Notes under the pieces: model-generated | The model's database searches: none | What the model saw: only the letters and a program-made list of their open reading frames with translations | Told to the model about the DNA's origin: nothing | Program-made: the position numbers and the translations under genes | Source of the DNA: Clostridium sp. 12(A) | GTDB lineage: Bacteria; Bacillota; Clostridia; Lachnospirales; Lachnospiraceae | Reading direction: 5' to 3' | Length of the DNA: 64,000 bases | Assembly (NCBI GenBank): GCA_000526575.1 | Contig: JAGI01000002.1 | Coordinates: 3,167,001-3,231,000, forward strand | Shown: positions 16,945-25,368 of the stretch, piece by piece | How the letters are laid out: each line of letters starts with the position of its first letter | How positions within the stretch are numbered: the stretch's first letter is position 1

Positions 16945-18132
16945 TTATTCACACAATGCTTTAGCAATTCCGGCAGCTCTGTCAAAGTCCTCATCTCTTG
17001 GGTTCCACTGACATTTGGCTTCTGCTTCCACAACGGAAAAGCCTGCATCCGTCAGCCTTTCACGAAGGACCTTTGTGCCTTCCCCGCTCCAGCCGTAGCA
17101 GCCGAACACAGCCGCTTTTTTATGTTTGAACTTTAATTCCTTTAAGAAGTCAAGCCATCCACCAACAGAGGATAAAATGTTATTTCCTACCGTTGGAGAG
17201 CCTAAGGCAATGGCCTTTGATTTAAATACTTCCGTCATAATATCATTTTTATCTGCTTTTGAAATGTTAAAGATCTTTACTCTGGTCTCAGGAGAAATTT
17301 CAGCGATTTCAGCACTGATCTTATGGGCCAGCTGCTTGGTTCCATCCCACATGGTATCGTAAACCACTGTAATCTGGTCCTCCTGGTAATCCTGGGACCA
17401 CTCGTAGTACTTTTCAACGATCTGTAAGGCATTCTCTCTCCAGATCGCACCATGGCTGGTGGCAATGATATCAATCGGAATGTTCAGTCCCTGAATTTCT
17501 TCCACTTTCTTTTTTACCAGAGGTGAAAATGGTGTTAAGATGTTGGCATAGTACTTAAGAGCCTCTTCCCAAAGCCTGCACTTGTCAGCCTTGTCATTAA
17601 ACAGTTCTTCCACAGCAAAATGCTGACCAAAGGCATCGTTGGAAAAGAGTATATTGTCTCCGGTCAAGTAGGTTGCCATGCTGTCAGGCCAGTGCAGCAT
17701 CTTCATTTCCACGAACACAAGCTTTTTCCCATTTCCAATATCAACGGAATCTCCGGTTTTTACCACCTGGTAATTCCATTCCGGGTGATGGTACTGTCCG
17801 GTAAGAGACTTAACGCCATTGGCAGTGCAGTAAATAGGGGTTCCCGGAATCTTTTCCATCAAAGCTGGCAAGGAGCCGCTGTGATCCACCTCTCCGTGGT
17901 TGGCTACAATAAAGTCAATCTCTTTTAAATCGATTTCTTTTTCCAGATTATCTACAAACTCTGTGGAATGAGGCTTCCACACCGTATCGATCAATACGGT
18001 TTTTTCCTCCTGAATCAAATAAGCGTTCTGGCTGGAGCCATGATTGATGGAGTAATCGGCTCCATGGAAGGATTCCAGCTCCCAATCAATAATACCGACC
18101 CAGTTTACATTGTTCTTTACAAGTTTCTTCAT
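16945..18132 (-). CDS. Flavodiiron protein (O2/NO reductase, FprA type)
   Basis: 395-residue cytoplasmic enzyme that reduces O2 to water or NO to N2O. The N-terminal metallo-beta-lactamase-like domain holds the diiron ligands, including HGEVDH (residues 79-84) and a later GD...H set; the C-terminal flavodoxin domain starts near 250 (ITVVYDTMWDGT) and includes SPTVGN and CYGWSGEG. No rubredoxin domain is fused, so electrons come from a separate donor. The ATG at 18132 is preferred to an in-frame ATG at 18150 because GGGAGGA precedes it at proper spacing; it lies one base past the ric stop, so the two are coupled in a nitrosative/oxidative stress operon. Confidence 0.93.
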   Translation of the reverse strand: MKKLVKNNVNWVGIIDWELESFHGADYSINHGSSQNAYLIQEEKTVLIDTVWKPHSTEFVDNLEKEIDLKEIDFIVANHGEVDHSGSLPALMEKIPGTPIYCTANGVKSLTGQYHHPEWNYQVVKTGDSVDIGNGKKLVFVEMKMLHWPDSMATYLTGDNILFSNDAFGQHFAVEELFNDKADKCRLWEEALKYYANILTPFSPLVKKKVEEIQGLNIPIDIIATSHGAIWRENALQIVEKYYEWSQDYQEDQITVVYDTMWDGTKQLAHKISAEIAEISPETRVKIFNISKADKNDIMTEVFKSKAIALGSPTVGNNILSSVGGWLDFLKELKFKHKKAAVFGCYGWSGEGTKVLRERLTDAGFSVVEAEAKCQWNPRDEDFDRAAGIAKALCE

Positions 18133-18133
18133 C

Positions 18134-18832
18134 TTAACGTCCTCCCTCATACTTTGGAAATAACAGTGAGTTTTCAGTGAATATATGGTTATAAATATCC
18201 TTAATCAGTTCGTTTAGTTTCTCAAACAGCATGCGGTAGGAAGCACATGCGCCTTCGGGAGCCTTAAAATCATTGGTGCAGGCTGTAATCTCCTTAATGA
18301 GGTCTCCGGCTGCATCATGCTCATCCTCCAGCTCCTTTACGTAACCGTCGCTTTTGCTTTCGGAAAAGCTTTTTTTCATGTATGGGAAAACCAGTTTTTC
18401 TTCTTTGGCAAAATGTTCTTCCAGCTCTTTTCTCAAATCAGAGAAAAGGCTGTGAAGGGAAACCAGCTGAGACTGATGATGCTCATAATGGACAAGAAGG
18501 ACTTTGTTCATCAGGCCGTCTATTTCTGCAATGAGCCTTCTTTCCTTTGTATGATAGGTGTCAATAATATAGTCAATCAGATCAGGGACTTCCATATCCA
18601 TAAGCTGGTCTACGTTTAGAACCTCACCGTTACTGGTTTTATTCTTAGCGTCCGCCAGTTTTTTATTCATCACATCCATAAAGCTCTTGGGGTCAATGGA
18701 AAGCTCCTTTAAGGCATCTAGAAGGTGGTCCTTGCCGCCGCAGCAATAGTCAATGTGAAAGTCATTAAAAATATCAACGGCTCTTGGATAAGCCTTAACA
18801 ATGTCACTTAATTTCATTTGAAGTGTAATCAT
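18134..18832 (-). CDS. ric: Iron-sulfur cluster repair di-iron protein (Ric/ScdA/YtfE family)
   Basis: 232-residue protein that restores Fe-S clusters damaged by NO or oxidants. The N-terminal ScdA/DUF542 domain carries DYCCGG (Cys30-Cys31), and a hemerythrin-like four-helix domain follows with diiron histidine/glutamate motifs (HYEHHQSQL, HFAKEEKLVFPYM, DEHDAAGDLI, HIFTENSLLFPKY). It is the first gene of a two-gene operon with the flavodiiron protein and has an Fnr-type box centred about -41.5 from its predicted start of transcription. Confidence 0.93.
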   Translation of the reverse strand: MITLQMKLSDIVKAYPRAVDIFNDFHIDYCCGGKDHLLDALKELSIDPKSFMDVMNKKLADAKNKTSNGEVLNVDQLMDMEVPDLIDYIIDTYHTKERRLIAEIDGLMNKVLLVHYEHHQSQLVSLHSLFSDLRKELEEHFAKEEKLVFPYMKKSFSESKSDGYVKELEDEHDAAGDLIKEITACTNDFKAPEGACASYRMLFEKLNELIKDIYNHIFTENSLLFPKYEGGR

Positions 18833-18873
18833 ATTTATCCTTCCTTTCCGGTGCGTCTCTGTTTTGTAAGCCT

Positions 18874-18914
18874 AGTATAACCCGGGTAGGAAAAGAAAAA
18901 TGTGATTTAAATCA
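18874..18914 (-). promoter_or_regulatory. ric promoter with Fnr/Crp-type operator
   Basis: On the minus strand the -10 is TATACT (18879-18874) and the -35 is weak (CATTTT), as expected for an activated promoter. The perfect palindrome TGATTTAAATCA (18903-18914), matching the TGAT-N4-ATCA core of Fnr sites, is centred at 18908.5. With transcription starting about seven bases past the -10 (near 18867), this is position -41.5, the class II activator position. Confidence 0.75.
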
Positions 18915-18950
18915 TTATTTGAGTTTTTTTAAAAATAATTATAGTTTCTG

Positions 18951-19640
18951 TTACACATCGTTTTCAAAGGCTTCTCTTAACAGGTCTTTCTTTAAGATCC
19001 GTACCTTACGATTTCCCTCTAAAGCAATGGCTCCTTCCCGGGAGAGCTCCCCCATCTTTCGGCTGATGGTCTCTCTTCGCACATTGATATAGGCAGCAAT
19101 GTCTTCTCTGGTCAGTTCTATGGTCTCGCTGTTGATTCGGTTGCTTCGAAATAGAATAAAACCTGCGATTCTAGCTTTTGCATTGTTCACAGAAAGTAAA
19201 CGTACCAGTTCATTGGCCAGGGAAAGCTTGTGGCCGATGACATGAAGAAGCTTAATTCCTATCTCTGGCTTTCGTAAAATCAGATCCTGAATATCCTTAA
19301 GATAAATCATACAGACTCCGCTGTCCCCTAAAGCCACTGCATTGGCCTCCAAAAGGTTTCCGCCAAAAATATTCTGCTCCCCATAGAAATCACCTTCATC
19401 CAGGATATCCAGGACAAATTCTTTTCCTTCCATGGAATATCGGTTAATCTTAATCTTTCCATATCGAATAATCATAATCTTATCAGCTGGATCGTTTTCA
19501 ATAAATATGGTATCGCCTTTTCCATAGTCCAGATGCTGGGCCTTTGTAATCAATTCCTTTTGTTCCTCGAAGGAGAGAGAATCAAAAAGAGAGATTCTGG
19601 ACGTACATAGTCGGTTGCAGCAGCTGCATTCATGAGCCAT
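18951..19640 (-). CDS. Crp/Fnr-family regulator with N-terminal Cys cluster
   Basis: 229 residues: cyclic-nucleotide-binding-like beta-roll (about 20-140), dimer helix (about 125-155) and winged helix (about 165-225) with recognition helix in YINVRRETISRKM. The extreme N-terminus has Cys5, Cys7, Cys8 and Cys12 (ECSCCNRLC), a spacing that could hold an Fe-S cluster as in Fnr-type sensors, so O2 or NO sensing is plausible. Its gene lies directly before the ric promoter carrying an Fnr-type box, implying it activates ric and the flavodiiron gene. It is 35 bases after corA with its own AAGGAG site. Confidence 0.88.
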   Translation of the reverse strand: MAHECSCCNRLCTSRISLFDSLSFEEQKELITKAQHLDYGKGDTIFIENDPADKIMIIRYGKIKINRYSMEGKEFVLDILDEGDFYGEQNIFGGNLLEANAVALGDSGVCMIYLKDIQDLILRKPEIGIKLLHVIGHKLSLANELVRLLSVNNAKARIAGFILFRSNRINSETIELTREDIAAYINVRRETISRKMGELSREGAIALEGNRKVRILKKDLLREAFENDV

Positions 19641-19675
19641 AAGATTCTCCTTTCCTATAACGTTTTATGGACAAA

Positions 19676-20740
19676 TTAAAACCATTTCTTTTTCTTAAAG
19701 TAATAAATCATACAACCAGCAATTGCCAGCATCACACCCCAGGTGGCGGCATACCCCCATGGCAGTTTTAACTCCGGCATATAGGCAAAATTCATGCCAT
19801 AGATTCCGGCAATAAAGGTCAGAGGAATAAATATGGTAGATATGACAGTCAAAACCTTCATGATCTCGTTGAGCCGGTTGCTGGTATTGGATAAATGAAG
19901 GTCTGCCAGACCAGAGAGAAGATCCCGGCAGATTTCCGTTGTATCAATGGCCTGAACAATGCGGTTGTAAACATCCCTTAAATAAGGTTCTGTGGCGGGG
20001 TGTATCAGTTCCATGGCTTCCCGTCCTAGCAGGGAGGCCACATCTCTTAAGGGCCAGATATATTTACTTATTTTCATCAGCTCTTTTTTGATTCTTCTGA
20101 TTTCTAAGAGATGGTCCTGGTCAGTTTTCTCCATCACCCGGTCCTCAAGAGAATCAATCTGTTCTTTTAAGGTCTCCAGAATATCAAAATAGCTCTCTGC
20201 CAGGGCATCTAAAATCAAATACATAAGATAATCCCCACCATAATTTCTCACCGGAGATCCCTCAGCCTTCACATGGTTTCGTATGCCGTCAAACACATCA
20301 CCTGAAATTTCACCAAAGGTAATTACATAGTTGGGTCCAAGAATTAGATTTAACTGTTCCACCACCAGTTCATTTTTAGAGTAATATAACATTTTGGCGG
20401 TCACGTGAAGAGAATCTTTGTATTCCTCAATCTTTGCCCGTTCATTGGGACTTAAGATGCTTTGTATAATCAGTGGGTGAATATGAAAGGAATTGCCCAA
20501 AGCCTTTAGCGCGGTTTCATCATCCACACCATCAACATTAATCCATCGCACACTGTGTTCCGGAATATTTTTTAACGCCTTTAAATGTTCCAAATCCCTG
20601 AGGTTCTTTTGGTATGTCTGATAGCTTGTCGGACTGTATTCAATGATTTCTATTGTAATCTTGTCTGTAATGTCAGGGGCATTATTACTTTGATTTTTCC
20701 TGTCAGCACTACCGGGCTGTATCGTATCCTTTGAATCCAT
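19676..20740 (-). CDS. corA: CorA-family magnesium/cobalt transporter
   Basis: 354-residue divalent cation channel. A large soluble N-terminal domain is followed by a long stalk helix and two C-terminal membrane helices, separated by the signature GMNFAYMPEL (the GMN selectivity motif). The tail YYFKKKKWF is the typical basic cytoplasmic end of CorA. It is the first gene of a minus-strand run leading to the Crp/Fnr-type regulator; no functional link between the two is evident. Confidence 0.93.
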   Translation of the reverse strand: MDSKDTIQPGSADRKNQSNNAPDITDKITIEIIEYSPTSYQTYQKNLRDLEHLKALKNIPEHSVRWINVDGVDDETALKALGNSFHIHPLIIQSILSPNERAKIEEYKDSLHVTAKMLYYSKNELVVEQLNLILGPNYVITFGEISGDVFDGIRNHVKAEGSPVRNYGGDYLMYLILDALAESYFDILETLKEQIDSLEDRVMEKTDQDHLLEIRRIKKELMKISKYIWPLRDVASLLGREAMELIHPATEPYLRDVYNRIVQAIDTTEICRDLLSGLADLHLSNTSNRLNEIMKVLTVISTIFIPLTFIAGIYGMNFAYMPELKLPWGYAATWGVMLAIAGCMIYYFKKKKWF

Positions 20741-20944
20741 GACATCCTCTTTTCTATAAAATTAGTTTCCTCTTAATCCTATAGCCCTTTGTATAGAAGG
20801 GGGGACTTTAAAGCTGCTTTGGGTCTATATTCATAAGGTTTTAAGGACTAAAGTTTTATTTGATTCTTTTGTTTATAGTATAGCACGCTGGGAATTTTAT
20901 AGTATAATATCTTTATAAAATTGCAGTGATTTAAGGAGGATACT

Positions 20945-21295
20945 ATGAAAGTAGGTGAGGTATGCTTCATGACCAGCGATGTAATTCGTTTGTCTGAATT
21001 CTATAAGACATTGTTAGGGGTAGAAAACGGCAGCAGTGATCCTGTGCACCAGGAAATTCTAACGGAAGAAACATCATTAACTATTTACAATGATGGACTT
21101 GTACGGAATGTAAACCCACACAATATTTGCATTGCTTTTACAGTAAATGATGTTGATATGGAATATGAACGCTTAAAAAACATGGGAGTAGAAATCGTTG
21201 ATCCTCCAACCATGCGGCCATGGGGAGCTAAGAATATGAGTTTCCTGGACCCGGATCATAACTTAATTACGTTTAGAAGCTTTCCGGTAGAGTAA
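20945..21295 (+). CDS. VOC-family (glyoxalase-like) protein
   Basis: 116 residues with the beta-alpha-beta-beta-beta pattern of the vicinal oxygen chelate superfamily: VCFMTSDVIRLSEFYKTLLG at the start and MRPWGAKNMSFLDPDHNLITF at the end, as in glyoxalase/bleomycin-resistance-like proteins. The first metal-ligand position, usually His or Gln, is not evident in VCFMTSD, so catalysis is uncertain. AAGGAGG is seven bases before the ATG. A TATAAT at about 20902 may be its promoter, without a good -35. Confidence 0.82.
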   Translation: MKVGEVCFMTSDVIRLSEFYKTLLGVENGSSDPVHQEILTEETSLTIYNDGLVRNVNPHNICIAFTVNDVDMEYERLKNMGVEIVDPPTMRPWGAKNMSFLDPDHNLITFRSFPVE

Positions 21296-21325
21296 ATTTA
21301 TTCAAATAACATTTGGGGGTACGCT

Positions 21326-21847
21326 ATGAAAGAAAAAAGTAAGGCATTGTTAATTGAATTTCTAAATGCAGTTCCTGATTCATACAAACCAATGTTTCAA
21401 AGTTTAGCAGAATATGCAGATATGTTGGGCTACACACCCAAAAAAAACAAGACAAAACATCTTTCCATAGATTTCTCAAAAAATAAAGTAAAAACATCCA
21501 TCATGAAATTTGAAGACCATGACAATGGAATACCGTCAAGGCCACCGGGGTTAAGGTTCAAATTCTATGCCAATCCATCGTATTCAGATATTTTCAGTCA
21601 AGGTATTAAGCGGGTGATTGAAGAATTTGAAGGACGCTATACCGGCTGTTATGGTTGTGGAAGATGCAAAGGAACCTTAGAAGGCTATACCTATCTTTAT
21701 CCCGATGGCAGAAGTGTTTTTCGATGTGGAAGGGAGCTGATTGCAGTTCAGAACTGGAATGAAAGCTATTTGGAGGAAATGAAGCGATTAATAAAGGTAC
21801 AAGATGAATTTTGGTTGAATAGAATGGATACTATAATTAAAAAATAA
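21326..21847 (+). CDS. Uncharacterised protein with a CYGCGRC motif
   Basis: 173 residues, soluble, no signal or membrane segment; family not recognised by name. The C-terminal half holds RYTGCYGCGRCKGTLEGY followed by FRCGREL, four closely spaced cysteines plus one more that could bind zinc. The N-terminal part is Lys-rich (TPKKNKTKHLSIDFSKNK). It sits 30 bases after the VOC gene and 30 before the DUF1697 gene, each with its own ribosome site, so the three are probably one transcript. Confidence 0.7.
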   Translation: MKEKSKALLIEFLNAVPDSYKPMFQSLAEYADMLGYTPKKNKTKHLSIDFSKNKVKTSIMKFEDHDNGIPSRPPGLRFKFYANPSYSDIFSQGIKRVIEEFEGRYTGCYGCGRCKGTLEGYTYLYPDGRSVFRCGRELIAVQNWNESYLEEMKRLIKVQDEFWLNRMDTIIKK

Positions 21848-21877
21848 AAAAAGAAGGATCTTTGCGAGGATAAATTG

Positions 21878-22435
21878 ATGGGAAATTATATCGCATTGTT
21901 ACGTGGCATAAATGTAGGCGGTAAAAACAAAATAGCGATGCCAGAATTAAAAAAGATGTTTGAAGAGATGGGATATCAAAATGTAGTTACTTATATCAAC
22001 AGTGGCAATATTGTATTTTCAAGTAATATAGATATGGAAGAAGCGATTAAAAAAAACTGTGAATTGGCCATTAAAAATTATTTTAATCTAGCTATAACTG
22101 TCACGATTATATCTGAAAAGGATTTGTCTGATGCGCTATCCCATGCACCAACCTGGTGGGACCAGGATGCACAGTCAAAACATAATGCAATTTTTGTGAT
22201 ACCTCCTGCCACAGCAGAGGAGGTCATAGATATGGTGGGGCATTCAAAACCGGAATATGAGCAAGTGAGTTTTTACGGGCAGGTGATTTTCTGGTCAGCA
22301 CCGATTCAAACGTTTTCGAGAACAAGATGGTCAAAGATTGTTGGCAAGTCTGCTTATCAAAGTGTAACAATAAGAAATGCCAATACTACTAAAAGATTAT
22401 TACAGCTTTTGGAGCCTTTAAGATTAAATAATTGA
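21878..22435 (+). CDS. DUF1697 family protein
   Basis: 185 residues with the DUF1697 opening IALLRGINVGGKNKIAMPEL and VVTYINSGNIVF, and the C-terminal RTRWSKIVGKSAYQSVTIRNANTT. The function of the family is unknown. ATG 21878 is preferred over an adjacent TTG at 21875 because it is seven bases from GAGGA. A 12-bp inverted repeat overlaps its stop codon. Confidence 0.88.
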   Translation: MGNYIALLRGINVGGKNKIAMPELKKMFEEMGYQNVVTYINSGNIVFSSNIDMEEAIKKNCELAIKNYFNLAITVTIISEKDLSDALSHAPTWWDQDAQSKHNAIFVIPPATAEEVIDMVGHSKPEYEQVSFYGQVIFWSAPIQTFSRTRWSKIVGKSAYQSVTIRNANTTKRLLQLLEPLRLNN

Positions 22436-22468
22436 GCCGACAAGATAGTAAAATCCTGTTGGCTCAAT
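22431..22468. terminator. Hairpin between convergent DUF1697 and membrane-protein genes
   Basis: ATTGAGCCGACA (22431-22442) pairs with TGTTGGCTCAAT (22457-22468) with one G-U pair. It overlaps the DUF1697 stop and has no clear T-run, so it may be a weak bidirectional terminator. Confidence 0.5.
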
Positions 22469-22479
22469 TAGAATACTTA

Positions 22480-23922
22480 TCAGGAAATAATCGGTTTGTA
22501 ATTTACAGGCTCTTTGATTACATGGTCAAAGCGATAGGCAGAAAAAATCAATCCAAGAAGCAGCATATTAAAAATAATACTTAGCTTTCCTTCTGAAATC
22601 AGAGGGAGATTGGGAAAATTGGAATACTGATAGCCGAAATTTCCCAGCAGATAAAATACCGTCTGCCAAAGCAGGCACTGACCGCAGGCAAAGGCCAAAG
22701 ATGAGGCCAGATGTCCATGAATTTTACTAATAATTGTAAAGAGAAGAAAGAAAAAAGCACCAATGACTCCTATGAACATCAATCCGGCAATCCAGCCATA
22801 CATCAGAATGAAAACTGAGATGATGTAATTATTATAATAATGCTGAGGCAGAATGTCCCAAAGCGTTACGTCCTCTACGTTGTAATGAACTGATTTAGGA
22901 TCATATCCTTGTTTCTTTGAGGTAATGCGAGTAAAATACCATGCACCAGTACCATAATCCATCATTTCATCAGGGGTAAGTTCTAAGCCATGATTAAGAG
23001 GTGTTCTTGAAAGCAATTCCTGAATCAATATTGCATTGTATGTATCATCTAAGGTTCTGTTAACTGAGTGCTGGGGAAATAGAAAGTTCTCTACCGTTCG
23101 CTTGCCTGAATCTGATAATAAAAGAGGGCTGCCAAGAAATAGTAAAAGGCCCAGTGCAGCTGAATAGAGATATTTTTTTCTACCTTTAAAGATTTCCCGG
23201 TGAATCATAAAACAAACGGTTCCAAACGTACTTAGAAGAAAAATGATAATGGCGCTTTCCCAAATGAACCAGGAACTGGTATACATAAAAGGCAGCCATG
23301 CATAAGTACAACCAACAAAGATTGCAAGAAGTTTCTTTTTACTATGTCGGAAAAAATATAGCAAGGTTGTAATTACAGGGACGAGCAGTAATGTGGCAAA
23401 AAAAGAAGTATTAACAATGCCAAACCGTCTTCCACTAAAGAGTGATAGTATAAATAAACTAATTTGTAATAGATATAAAAAGCCTATAAAGATTGCCAAC
23501 TTTCTTCTATAGCGAATGAAAAGAGGATATCGATTTAATACTATAAATACGAGAAGAATTACTCCTGGTATATAGTAAAGAAGGGCATATACTGTCTGTA
23601 CTGGTGACCATATTACAAGGCTTGAGAAAACAAAACCCGTGAGAAGCAGGAATGCTGTGATAAATAGAAGCAACGGAGATTTTTGAATCCTGTGTGCTTC
23701 ATTAAGCTCAATGCCAATCGTAAGGGCATCTCCCATATCCTTAAGTGATTGGCTTTCTGCGTCTTCTCTCGTAAACCCCTGGGATTCATAATCTTCCATA
23801 CGGTCCAGAATATGAGATTCCAATTCCTGACGGATGGAGGGGCGCAACGGCTCATATGATATCTGATCAGTCACCTCATTAAGAAAATGAGTTACCTGGG
23901 AATCAGGACTAGTTTTACTCAA
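22480..23922 (-). CDS. Membrane protein with permease-prefix domain, FtsW/RodA/SpoVE-like
   Basis: 480 residues. Residues 1-75 form the small helical prefix domain (RQELESHILDRMEDYESQG, SLKDMGDALTIGIELNEAHR) found on membrane proteins paired with PadR regulators. About ten hydrophobic helices follow; the C-terminal part (DDTYNAILIQELL, ISVFILMYGWIAGLMFIG, ISEGKLSIIFNMLLLG) recalls FtsW/RodA/SpoVE proteins of the SEDS family. TTG at 23922 is chosen because it lies eight bases after GGAGG, while a GTG at 23931 overlaps that site. It overlaps the PadR gene by eight bases, so the two are coupled. Confidence 0.75.
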   Translation of the reverse strand: MSKTSPDSQVTHFLNEVTDQISYEPLRPSIRQELESHILDRMEDYESQGFTREDAESQSLKDMGDALTIGIELNEAHRIQKSPLLLFITAFLLLTGFVFSSLVIWSPVQTVYALLYYIPGVILLVFIVLNRYPLFIRYRRKLAIFIGFLYLLQISLFILSLFSGRRFGIVNTSFFATLLLVPVITTLLYFFRHSKKKLLAIFVGCTYAWLPFMYTSSWFIWESAIIIFLLSTFGTVCFMIHREIFKGRKKYLYSAALGLLLFLGSPLLLSDSGKRTVENFLFPQHSVNRTLDDTYNAILIQELLSRTPLNHGLELTPDEMMDYGTGAWYFTRITSKKQGYDPKSVHYNVEDVTLWDILPQHYYNNYIISVFILMYGWIAGLMFIGVIGAFFFLLFTIISKIHGHLASSLAFACGQCLLWQTVFYLLGNFGYQYSNFPNLPLISEGKLSIIFNMLLLGLIFSAYRFDHVIKEPVNYKPIIS

Positions 23923-24247
23923 ATAAAACACCTCCTATTACCTGGTTAATAGCAGTCTGATAAATCTCCCACTCCTTCAATTTTTCATCCAGCATTGTTT
24001 CACCATGTGTGGTGAGCGCGTAATATTTACGTAGACGGCCATTTTCCGAAGTTTGTTGAAAGCTGGTAACGGCTCCTTGCTGTTCTAAGGTGTGAAGGAC
24101 AGGATAGAGAGTGCCTTCCTGAAGTCTAAAAACATTCTGGCTCTGTTGTTCCAGCTCACGAATGATCTGATAACCATACATACTTTGCTGTTTTAAAAGC
24201 TTTAGAACCAGCATGGAAGTTCCAAGGGCCATATAGCGTTTATCCAT
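23915..24247 (-). CDS. PadR-family transcriptional regulator
   Basis: 110-residue winged-helix repressor. The PadR core is clear: ALGTSMLVLKLLKQQSMYGYQIIREL, then FRLQEGTLYPVLHTLEQQGAV and the wing GRLRKYYALTTHG. ATG 24247 is taken, not an upstream in-frame extension, because AAAGGAG precedes it and the family starts there. It is expected to repress its own promoter, which contains two near-identical 15-mers, together with the coupled membrane protein gene. Confidence 0.93.
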   Translation of the reverse strand: MDKRYMALGTSMLVLKLLKQQSMYGYQIIRELEQQSQNVFRLQEGTLYPVLHTLEQQGAVTSFQQTSENGRLRKYYALTTHGETMLDEKLKEWEIYQTAINQVIGGVLFE

Positions 24248-24288
24248 AGAATTGACTCCTTTCTTTAAGAATGTAAGTGATTGATTCG

Positions 24289-24347
24289 TATACATAGATA
24301 ATCTAAGTATGTTAGCTATTATACATAGATTATCCAGGTAAGTCAAG
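24289..24347 (-). promoter_or_regulatory. padR promoter with repeated operator-like 15-mers
   Basis: On the minus strand TTGACT (24347-24342), 17 bases, TATAAT (24324-24319): a near-consensus promoter. Plus-strand TATACATAGATAATC (24289-24303) and TATACATAGATTATC (24321-24335) differ in one base and are 32 bases apart (three helical turns); one overlaps the -10 and spacer. ATGT and ACAT half-sites, typical of PadR operators, occur in both. Confidence 0.75.
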
Positions 24348-24463
24348 CTGCAAAGGCTGCATGAATATAAATGAAAGATTAACCTCCCTTGCAAAATACC
24401 TGTGGCTCCCTTATGATTATAGACAGCACAACTATTAAAAAATTGGGAAAGAAAGGTGTTACT

Positions 24464-25252
24464 ATGTTTACGAAAAATGAGTTAATACAGCATTTGAAGG
24501 ATATGGGAATTATGCCTGATGACACACTTCTCGTACATTCTTCCATGAAATCCATTGGTGAAGTAGAAGGAGGAGCGGATACGGTTCTTGATGCTTTTAT
24601 GGAATACTTATCAGAGGGTCTTCTTATTTTACCAACCCATACCTGGTATTCCATGTCCGAGTATCATAATGAGTATGATCCAAGAATCGAGCCAGCCTGC
24701 GTCGGTATTTTACCCAACCTTTTCAGGAAGAGAGAAGGCGTATTAAGATCTCTTCACCCGACTCACAGCGTAGCGGTGTATGGAAAGGATAGTGAAGCGT
24801 TTATCGAAGGGGAAGAAAACCAACCCACCCCCTGTTCCACCACTAGCTGCTACACCCGTCTCATGGAAAGAAACGGCAAAATCCTGCTTCTTGGGGTTGG
24901 ACATGAGAGAAATACTTTTATCCACTGTGTGGAAGAGCACTTAAACGTACCAGAACGCCTGACAAAGGAACCTACTTATTTCAAGATTGTGATGCCAGAC
25001 GGACACATAAAGCCTTCCTTCGTATACCGGCATGACAATCCAGTTACGGACCATATTTCAGAAAATTACACAAAGCTGGAACAAGCTTTCTACGATAGAA
25101 ATGCAGCAGTGAAAACAAGATTCGGAGATGCCTCCTGTATCTTGTGCGAAACGAAAGGGATTTTTGAGGTGACAAAGGACGTGCTGTCCCATCAGATCAA
25201 CTGTCTCATAGAATTGGATACCATTCCAAAAGAGTGGTGGCAGAAGAAATAA
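24464..25252 (+). CDS. AAC(3)-family aminoglycoside N-acetyltransferase-like protein
   Basis: 262 residues of the antibiotic_NAT family, which transfers acetyl from acetyl-CoA to the 3-amino group of aminoglycosides. Signatures: HSSMKSIGEVEGGAD (25-39), LPTHTW, SLHPTHSVAVYG and LLLGVGHERNTFIH. ATG 24464 follows GAAAGGTG; an in-frame upstream extension lacks a ribosome site and family similarity. The gene looks resident: no mobile element is near and codon use resembles its neighbours. Chromosomal members in Clostridia often have untested substrates, so resistance is not established. Confidence 0.87.
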   Translation: MFTKNELIQHLKDMGIMPDDTLLVHSSMKSIGEVEGGADTVLDAFMEYLSEGLLILPTHTWYSMSEYHNEYDPRIEPACVGILPNLFRKREGVLRSLHPTHSVAVYGKDSEAFIEGEENQPTPCSTTSCYTRLMERNGKILLLGVGHERNTFIHCVEEHLNVPERLTKEPTYFKIVMPDGHIKPSFVYRHDNPVTDHISENYTKLEQAFYDRNAAVKTRFGDASCILCETKGIFEVTKDVLSHQINCLIELDTIPKEWWQKK

Positions 25253-25275
25253 GGCATAAATGAATTGCATTCACA

Positions 25276-25307
25276 CTATTACCTGGACAGACTTATCCAG
25301 GTAATAG
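25276..25307. repeat. Perfect 12-bp inverted repeat after the AAC(3)-like gene
   Basis: CTATTACCTGGA (25276-25287) and TCCAGGTAATAG (25296-25307) form a perfect stem with an 8-base loop. No T-run follows. It lies just before a candidate promoter for the CPBP gene, so it may be a weak terminator or an operator. Confidence 0.6.
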
Positions 25308-25312
25308 CTATA

Positions 25313-25341
25313 TTGACTAGGAAATTACGCGGCACTAAAAC
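25313..25341 (+). promoter_or_regulatory. Candidate promoter of the CPBP protease gene
   Basis: TTGACT (25313-25318), 17-base spacer, TAAAAC (25336-25341). The -35 is good, the -10 is weak. Confidence 0.4.
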
Positions 25342-25368
25342 CTCTATTAACGTTATAGGAGAATTTAT

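Noticed and set aside
24464-25252. Acquired antibiotic-resistance gene
   Set aside because: No transposon, integron or composition shift is seen; a resident AAC(3)-family gene is common in Clostridia.
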